Source: a virus. From it: 22,585 nucleotides of DNA. This document shows positions 18,499-22,585 of this stretch, piece by piece (position 1 is the stretch's first letter; every line of letters starts with the position of its first letter). The DNA lies in IMG/VR virus record IMGVR_UViG_3300034418_000840, positions 1 to 22,585 of that record, one strand, 5' to 3'. The notes beneath the pieces were generated by a model, which saw nothing but the letters and a program-made list of their open reading frames with translations, ran no database searches and was not told where the DNA came from. The translations under genes and the position numbers were made by a program.

Positions 18499-20232
18499 TT
18501 ATTTATTTGTTGGGTAAGCACCTCCGTTTGGCATATCTTTTGGTGCTACTGGCACTTCACTTGGATTGTTTGGTGCTACATAGCCTTCTGATAAAGCCTC
18601 TTCTTCGCTTACTTGTTGTTTCTTCTTATAAACTCTCTTTTCCCAAAAGTGGTGACAGTTCTTACCGCCCTTAAACTTAAATAGCGAGTAGTTTCTTCCT
18701 TTGTGTCCTAATTCTTTGTTGATACCTCTGAAAGACATTTGATTAATATCTTCTAAGCGGAATACAATATCCTTCTCTGTGATACCCTCCATCTTTTGAC
18801 AGAATAAACGGCTGTCAGGAGACTTTCTCATAGGCATATAGGCATAGCGTACCTTATAGCCTTTATTGTCCTGAGAAGACTCCTTAGAGGGTTTAGCATC
18901 CTTCTCTGATACATTAGCAAGTTCTACTTTCTCAGCAGATACTAATTCCCAATCATCAGAGATAACCTCTCCTAATTCCTCTAACTGCTCAAAGATATCT
19001 TCAAACTCTTCGTCTGATAAGTCTGTTTGCTCTTCTACTTTAGACAGCTTCTCACCAGTCTCTTCTTCTCTCTTAACTTTAGTAGCAATATTATCAAGTT
19101 CTGTAAACTCAATAGGCTGTAGCGTAACAAAGTATAAGTTAAGATAGATTTGATTGAAGGCAAGTATCTCACTTAGCCCTTCAGTAATTTGCTGTTGGAA
19201 TGGGCGGATAACCATATTATCCATAATGATAGAGGCTGTTCTAAGCTCTTCTGCGTTGTTACCAAATCCAGTGTTATCTTTAATACCTAATAGAATAGGA
19301 GATACAATGCGGTGTCCAAGCATAATTTTCTCTCTTGCTTCATCTGCCAAGAATTGGTACTGTGCGTGAGCATCAGGCAGATGTATAGGTTCAATAGTGG
19401 CTTGGTCTTCTGAAGAGTCATTAAAGGTAAGTACAAATTTACCTGCGTTTGAGCTACCGCTGAACTTATCATAAATCTTTCTCTCAATAAGTTCTTGAGT
19501 CTCTTCGTTAGGAACTCCGTTATTGAAGTTGAATAAGAGAGATGGCTGTAAGCCATTCTGAATATTATTGATATGGTAGTTAGCTACCTCTTCTTCTAAG
19601 TTAGCATACTGAAGACATCCGTTATAATCAACAGGTGAATAGTAATAGAATCCTGACTTGTAAGGCTTAAAGATGTATAACTCAATAAGGTCTCCTTTTG
19701 CTCCGTTTCCAAAGGTAGGAATACGCTTAGGTTTGTCAGAAGGCTTTAGCTCACTCCACTTAGGGTGATAGTAGTATGCCTTAATCTTACCATCCTTAGC
19801 TTTCTCTGCTCTAAGAGTCTCCATAGGAAAGTGTACTACCTTAACAATAGAAGTCTTAGTCTTGTTGTAGATAACTTGCAAAGCACCTTGACCTAATAAC
19901 TTATAGTCATTAACCAGCTTACGCATACAAGATGGCTTAAATAATAGCTTCATCTTAGCGTACATCTGTGGCTTTTCTGCACTATCTGTAGCATCTAACC
20001 CTCTACCGTATATCATTTCGGTAATACCGTTGATACAACAAGCGTTAGTAGGGCTTCCTAAGTAGTTATCTACAAGGCTGTCAAAGTAGTCTTGATGGTC
20101 ATCTCCTGTAAGGTATAACACCCAATCCTTACGGTCATCTTCAATAATCTCAGGAGACTGATAGCCACTAAGGTTTACTACCCTAATGCTATTCTTATAC
20201 TCCTTTTTTAAGTGTGCGCTGTTTCTTGCCAT
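18499..20232 (-). CDS. Portal protein with C-terminal extension, 577 aa
   Basis: Residues about 40-390 show the phage portal fold: DDHQDYFDSLVDNYLGSPTN, the loop GRGLDATDSAE, KLVNDYKLLGQGALQVIYN, and the late helix region LLGIKDNTGFGNNAEELRTA (about 314-333) followed by a long helix. Portals form the dodecameric ring through which DNA enters the head and to which terminase and tail bind. An acidic linker lies at about 400-455. A separate C-terminal domain follows (about 460-540) with YAYMPMRKSPDSRLFCQKM and a Cys-His-His motif KNCHHFWEKRVY (C526, H527, H528). The tail end is Pro-rich. The extension is unusual for a plain portal. The gene is one base from its neighbour. Confidence 0.88.
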   Translation of the reverse strand: MARNSAHLKKEYKNSIRVVNLSGYQSPEIIEDDRKDWVLYLTGDDHQDYFDSLVDNYLGSPTNACCINGITEMIYGRGLDATDSAEKPQMYAKMKLLFKPSCMRKLVNDYKLLGQGALQVIYNKTKTSIVKVVHFPMETLRAEKAKDGKIKAYYYHPKWSELKPSDKPKRIPTFGNGAKGDLIELYIFKPYKSGFYYYSPVDYNGCLQYANLEEEVANYHINNIQNGLQPSLLFNFNNGVPNEETQELIERKIYDKFSGSSNAGKFVLTFNDSSEDQATIEPIHLPDAHAQYQFLADEAREKIMLGHRIVSPILLGIKDNTGFGNNAEELRTASIIMDNMVIRPFQQQITEGLSEILAFNQIYLNLYFVTLQPIEFTELDNIATKVKREEETGEKLSKVEEQTDLSDEEFEDIFEQLEELGEVISDDWELVSAEKVELANVSEKDAKPSKESSQDNKGYKVRYAYMPMRKSPDSRLFCQKMEGITEKDIVFRLEDINQMSFRGINKELGHKGRNYSLFKFKGGKNCHHFWEKRVYKKKQQVSEEEALSEGYVAPNNPSEVPVAPKDMPNGGAYPTNK

Positions 20233-20233
20233 A

Positions 20234-20593
20234 TTACAATACTATATAGTCATCATCCGTACCATACTGAGTATAGGTATTAGGATAGCTAAATACTTCT
20301 TTTTTGTCTGTTTTACTTGTTACATAAACTACATCTCTAAATAGCACTTTAGAGTCTGTGCCTAATTCAAGTGTATATATTTGGTCTTCCTTTAATTCAA
20401 TAGTAGGAGTTGCTGTAATCTCTATGAAGTTCCCGTTAGAGGAAGTAGCATAAGTAAAGGTTACATCTAACTCTGATTGGTAAGTACCATTCTCCGTTAA
20501 AGAAAGCGTTGCAGCATCTAAGTCCGCACTTGCATAAGAAGAGGGAATAATACTGAAAGTCTGTGCTGTCTGTATAGGTCTTAATTGTATCAC
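20234..20593 (-). CDS. Small beta-rich structural-region protein, 119 aa, GTG start
   Basis: Read from GTG at 20593; no earlier in-frame ATG is credible because a palindrome and terminator precede it. The 119-residue protein alternates hydrophobic and Thr/Ser residues throughout (ESELD-type turns, IEITATPTIELKED, YTLELGTDSKVLFR), typical of an immunoglobulin-like beta sandwich. It begins IQLRPIQTAQTFSIIPSSYA. It precedes the portal gene by one base. A head decoration or neck role is plausible but not shown. Confidence 0.75.
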   Translation of the reverse strand: MIQLRPIQTAQTFSIIPSSYASADLDAATLSLTENGTYQSELDVTFTYATSSNGNFIEITATPTIELKEDQIYTLELGTDSKVLFRDVVYVTSKTDKKEVFSYPNTYTQYGTDDDYIVL

Positions 20594-20628
20594 AATAGGA
20601 TAACCTAATAGTATGTTTTCTGTTTTTA

Positions 20629-20644
20629 TTTGTACCTATACAAA
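20629..20644. repeat. Perfect inverted repeat TTTGTA-CCTA-TACAAA
   Basis: A 6-bp palindrome with a 4-nt spacer in the gap between the terminator at 20652-20671 and the GTG at 20593. It is AT-rich and not followed by a U-run, so it looks more like a protein-binding site than a terminator. No clear promoter was found in this gap. Confidence 0.4.
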
Positions 20645-20651
20645 CGAAAAA

Positions 20652-20671
20652 AGCAGCCTTACGGGGCTGCT
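20652..20671 (-). terminator. Intrinsic terminator after the 168-aa structural gene
   Basis: Minus strand AGCAGCC and GGCTGCT pair over 7 bp with a 6-nt loop, followed by TTTTTTCG. It lies about 25 bp past the stop at 20697. It should reduce transcription into the portal operon. Confidence 0.85.
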
Positions 20672-20696
20672 CTAATCATTAGGCTGTCTATATTAA

Positions 20697-21203
20697 TTAG
20701 GCAGCTGGGAAAGTACCTGTTACACTGCTTGCAGGAGTACGCTCCATACCTGTAAAGGTAAGTGTGTAACCTGATAAGTCAGACATAGCTGCTCCAGTTA
20801 CAATAGTACCACCTGTTACATCAGCACCGTTCTCTCTACCTACTAAGAATAGGTTTCCGTTATAGTCCTCTACTACAATTCTTGGTCTACCGAATGATAA
20901 TAGCTTAATAGCTTGGTTATCGGCAGCACTAAGTTTTGGTAGGGTAAGTTCTAATACCTGCTCAAAAGCAGTAGTTCCATTCTCTCTTGAAGACTGGATG
21001 TTCTGTGTTAAAGAAGAGTTCCCTTTAAGTTCGTACTTGAATACATCAGCTGTAGCTGCCCAACCCGAAACAGATACTACTGTACCATCCGCCTCTTCGT
21101 CAATGCTAACCGCTGAGTCGTAGTTGATGAAGTAAACATTCTTCAATCCACCTACAGCATCCTTACAAGGTAATACTCTTCCTGCTGAAATGTCGCAACT
21201 CAT
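20697..21203 (-). CDS. Abundant-type structural protein (possible tail tube or decoration protein), 168 aa
   Basis: This 168-residue protein starts MSCDISAGRVLPCKDAVGGL and is beta-rich. It has KYELKGNSSLTQNIQSSREN (about 56-75), FEQVLELTLPKL, GRPRIVVEDYNGNLFLVG and a Gly/Thr-rich end GGTIVTGAAMSDLSGYTLTF. I recall this family in tailed phages next to the capsid gene, usually labelled structural protein. The strand pattern and ending (YTLTFTGMERTPAS) resemble tail tube proteins, but decoration is also possible. It sits between two strong terminators, 75 bp after the capsid gene, as expected for a high-copy virion protein. Confidence 0.75.
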   Translation of the reverse strand: MSCDISAGRVLPCKDAVGGLKNVYFINYDSAVSIDEEADGTVVSVSGWAATADVFKYELKGNSSLTQNIQSSRENGTTAFEQVLELTLPKLSAADNQAIKLLSFGRPRIVVEDYNGNLFLVGRENGADVTGGTIVTGAAMSDLSGYTLTFTGMERTPASSVTGTFPAA

Positions 21204-21225
21204 AGTTTTATTTTTTATTAAAAAA

Positions 21226-21255
21226 GGGTAGGCAGGCTCTTCGGCACACCTACCC
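21226..21255 (-). terminator. Intrinsic terminator after the major capsid gene
   Basis: Minus strand GGGTAGG pairs with CCTACCC over 7 bp around a 16-nt loop and is followed by TTTTTTAATAAAAAAT. It lies about 24 bp past the capsid stop at 21279. Downstream genes must be served by read-through, since the next ATG is only 22 nt further on. Confidence 0.83.
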
Positions 21256-21278
21256 TCTTTCGTTATACAATTTGTTTA

Positions 21279-22223
21279 TTATGCTAAAGTTAGCAATACA
21301 AGGTCAGACCCAATTCCGTACTGAACACCAGCAGTGAATCGCATAATTACTCGTACATTCTGAGAACCATCAAGGTCAGCCATATCAATAACTTTAACCT
21401 CGTTGTGGTCAGATAATAGACCAGTACCGAAGTAAAGGTTAGAAGCCTCACCAGCGATGATGTGGTCAGCAGGCATACCAGGAGTGTGTTGGATTTTAAC
21501 ACCATCAAAAGATAGAGCGTTTCCGTTGTTGTACCAAAGTGAACCTCTGCTATCAACACCAGCTGCACCTAATCCAGCAGCACCAAATCCACCTAAAGCT
21601 CGGATGTAAGCTTTGAAAGCTACAGTTGGAGCATAGATAGTAAGGTCTTCTCTACCATAAACAGTTGAAGGAACTGCATCTAAAGTGTTCTCAAGTAATC
21701 CTACAATGTTAGAAGCAGTGAATGAAGTTTCAGAACCGTTAGCAGCATCGTTTACATCAGAGTCAGCAGCCATAAGAACTGAGAATCCATCAAATTCACC
21801 TGCGTTAGCGTTTACTCCACCCCAAATGTTTTGCTCAGTTTTCTCAGCAACTTTACCAGCTGTGTGAGCAATTAGGAAGTCTGCGAAGTTTGGAGGTAGT
21901 TGGTCAAATGCACCAATTCCCATTTGGATAGCCTCCCAGTCAGAACGGAAGTCTTTTTTACATAATTCAACATTTACTTGGAACTCTTCAGGTTGAAGAA
22001 TACGCTCAGTAAGTGTTACATTTCCTGTGTCAGCAAAGTCACAAGATGCGTTAGCAATAAGTCCTGAAGTAGAAACTTTCTTGATAACCTCTTTGTACTT
22101 TACATTTGGTTTAATGCTGATAGCAGCCTCGTTTAGAGTCTTGCCTGAAAGAAGGGCAGCTGAAATATACTGTCCTGCAAATTCACCAGCATAAGTAGTA
22201 GTGATTGAAGTAGTTGTTGCCAT
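21279..22223 (-). CDS. Major capsid protein (HK97-like)
   Basis: The 314-residue protein begins MATTTSITTTYAGEFAGQYI and shows the layout of HK97-fold capsid proteins: an N-terminal arm, an E-loop-like segment with GNVTLTERILQPEEFQVNVE (about 67-86), a helical spine (about 85-135, DFRSDWEAIQMGIGAFDQLP) and a P-domain/A-domain end (FDGVKIQHTPGMPADHIIAG near 241-260, then FTAGVQYGIGSDLVLL at the C-terminus). The position right after a protease/scaffold-like gene and before structural genes agrees. It is followed by a strong terminator, which suits a very highly expressed gene. The fold is inferred from pattern and context. Confidence 0.87.
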   Translation of the reverse strand: MATTTSITTTYAGEFAGQYISAALLSGKTLNEAAISIKPNVKYKEVIKKVSTSGLIANASCDFADTGNVTLTERILQPEEFQVNVELCKKDFRSDWEAIQMGIGAFDQLPPNFADFLIAHTAGKVAEKTEQNIWGGVNANAGEFDGFSVLMAADSDVNDAANGSETSFTASNIVGLLENTLDAVPSTVYGREDLTIYAPTVAFKAYIRALGGFGAAGLGAAGVDSRGSLWYNNGNALSFDGVKIQHTPGMPADHIIAGEASNLYFGTGLLSDHNEVKVIDMADLDGSQNVRVIMRFTAGVQYGIGSDLVLLTLA

Positions 22224-22236
22224 TTTTATTTAATAA

Positions 22237-22585
22237 TTACTTGTTAAACATTTTTTCATAAACCACTCCCATAGTAGTTTGTGGTTTGTTTTGTTTGAAG
22301 AAGCTAAGTTTTGCTTTGTATTCCACTTCAGGGCTGTGAGCAATAGGCTCTACAGGTGACTCAGCAGATAGTTCTTCTTTAGATAGTTCTTCAGCAGGAA
22401 CTTCAGTTTCCATTTCCTCTGAACCCATCTTTTCCATAATCTGCTCATACATTGCTTTCATCTCAGCAAGTGCAGCTTCTAATTCCTCCTTAGTAGCGTA
22501 CTTAGGCTCTTCAGGAGCTTCTTCTGCGCTATCTTCAGCAGGCATTTCTTCGTCTTCCGCTAATTCAACAGCGTCTTTAACCTCT
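22237..22585 (-). CDS. Head scaffold or protease-scaffold protein, C-terminal part (partial at window edge)
   Basis: The reading frame is open to the right edge, so the ATG at 22545 is probably internal and the gene starts outside. The visible 115 residues are extremely acidic (repeated EEAPEE, EVPAEELSKEEL), with a helical coiled-coil portion ATKEELEAALAEMKAMYEQI, and end with a conserved-looking SPEVEYKAKLSFFK and TTMGVVYEKMFNK. Acidic helical regions with such an ending occur at the C-terminus of phage prohead protease-scaffold proteins, which shape the capsid and are then removed. It lies 13 bp before the major capsid gene. Whether a protease domain precedes it cannot be seen. Confidence 0.7.
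   Translation of the reverse strand, partial: EVKDAVELAEDEEMPAEDSAEEAPEEPKYATKEELEAALAEMKAMYEQIMEKMGSEEMETEVPAEELSKEELSAESPVEPIAHSPEVEYKAKLSFFKQNKPQTTMGVVYEKMFNK

Noticed and set aside
13-22585. Several plus-strand reading frames of 60-127 codons opposite the annotated genes.
   Set aside because: They all lie opposite well-supported minus-strand genes, have low-complexity or unnatural composition, and show no recognisable domain or promoter.

Overview
This window looks like about half of a tailed-phage (Caudoviricetes) genome whose host is probably a member of the Bacteroidota, most likely a flavobacterium. Three things point to that host. The sequence is AT-rich (judged by eye, not computed). 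The clear promoters follow the Bacteroidota pattern TTG-N20/21-TAnnTTTG. Many genes lack a good Shine-Dalgarno sequence. Every convincing gene lies on the minus strand, so transcription runs from high to low coordinates. No integrase, repressor, tRNA gene or CRISPR array was seen.

In transcription order, the right half (22585 to 9256) is the late region. It holds the C-terminal end of a protease/scaffold-like gene, the major capsid gene, a second abundant-looking structural gene, a small beta-rich protein, the portal, a connector-like protein, two small genes, three tandem paralogous adhesins (LamG-like), a small structural protein and an 884-residue repeat-rich fibre. A lysis cassette follows: a two-helix membrane protein, an i-spanin-like protein, a lipoprotein (o-spanin-like), a holin-like protein and an M15 endolysin. 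Intrinsic terminators directly follow the capsid gene and the next structural gene, which probably sets high capsid and low portal expression.

The stretch 8851-9255 is a regulatory junction. It carries two back-to-back promoter-like sequences, one pointing into a short operon (a 38-residue ORF and a degenerate M15-like protein) and one pointing rightward, with no protein gene ahead of it, antisense to the lysis cassette.

The left half (8312 to 1) is the early and DNA-metabolism region. One promoter (8336-8366) serves two small proteins, an ERF-type single-strand annealing protein, an SSB-like protein, a RecA-like NTPase, a RusA-type resolvase, a sigma-like factor, a Cys-rich conserved protein and a PD-(D/E)XK-like protein. 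A second promoter (4350-4380) serves several small proteins, a dATP/dGTP diphosphohydrolase-like domain, a RecE/Cas4-type exonuclease, a protein with a DnaA domain IV-like DNA-binding region, a cytosine methyltransferase-like protein and the two terminase subunits. TerL runs off the left edge. The ERF protein and the exonuclease probably form the phage recombination pair. The sigma-like and DnaA-like proteins are candidate regulators of transcription or replication.
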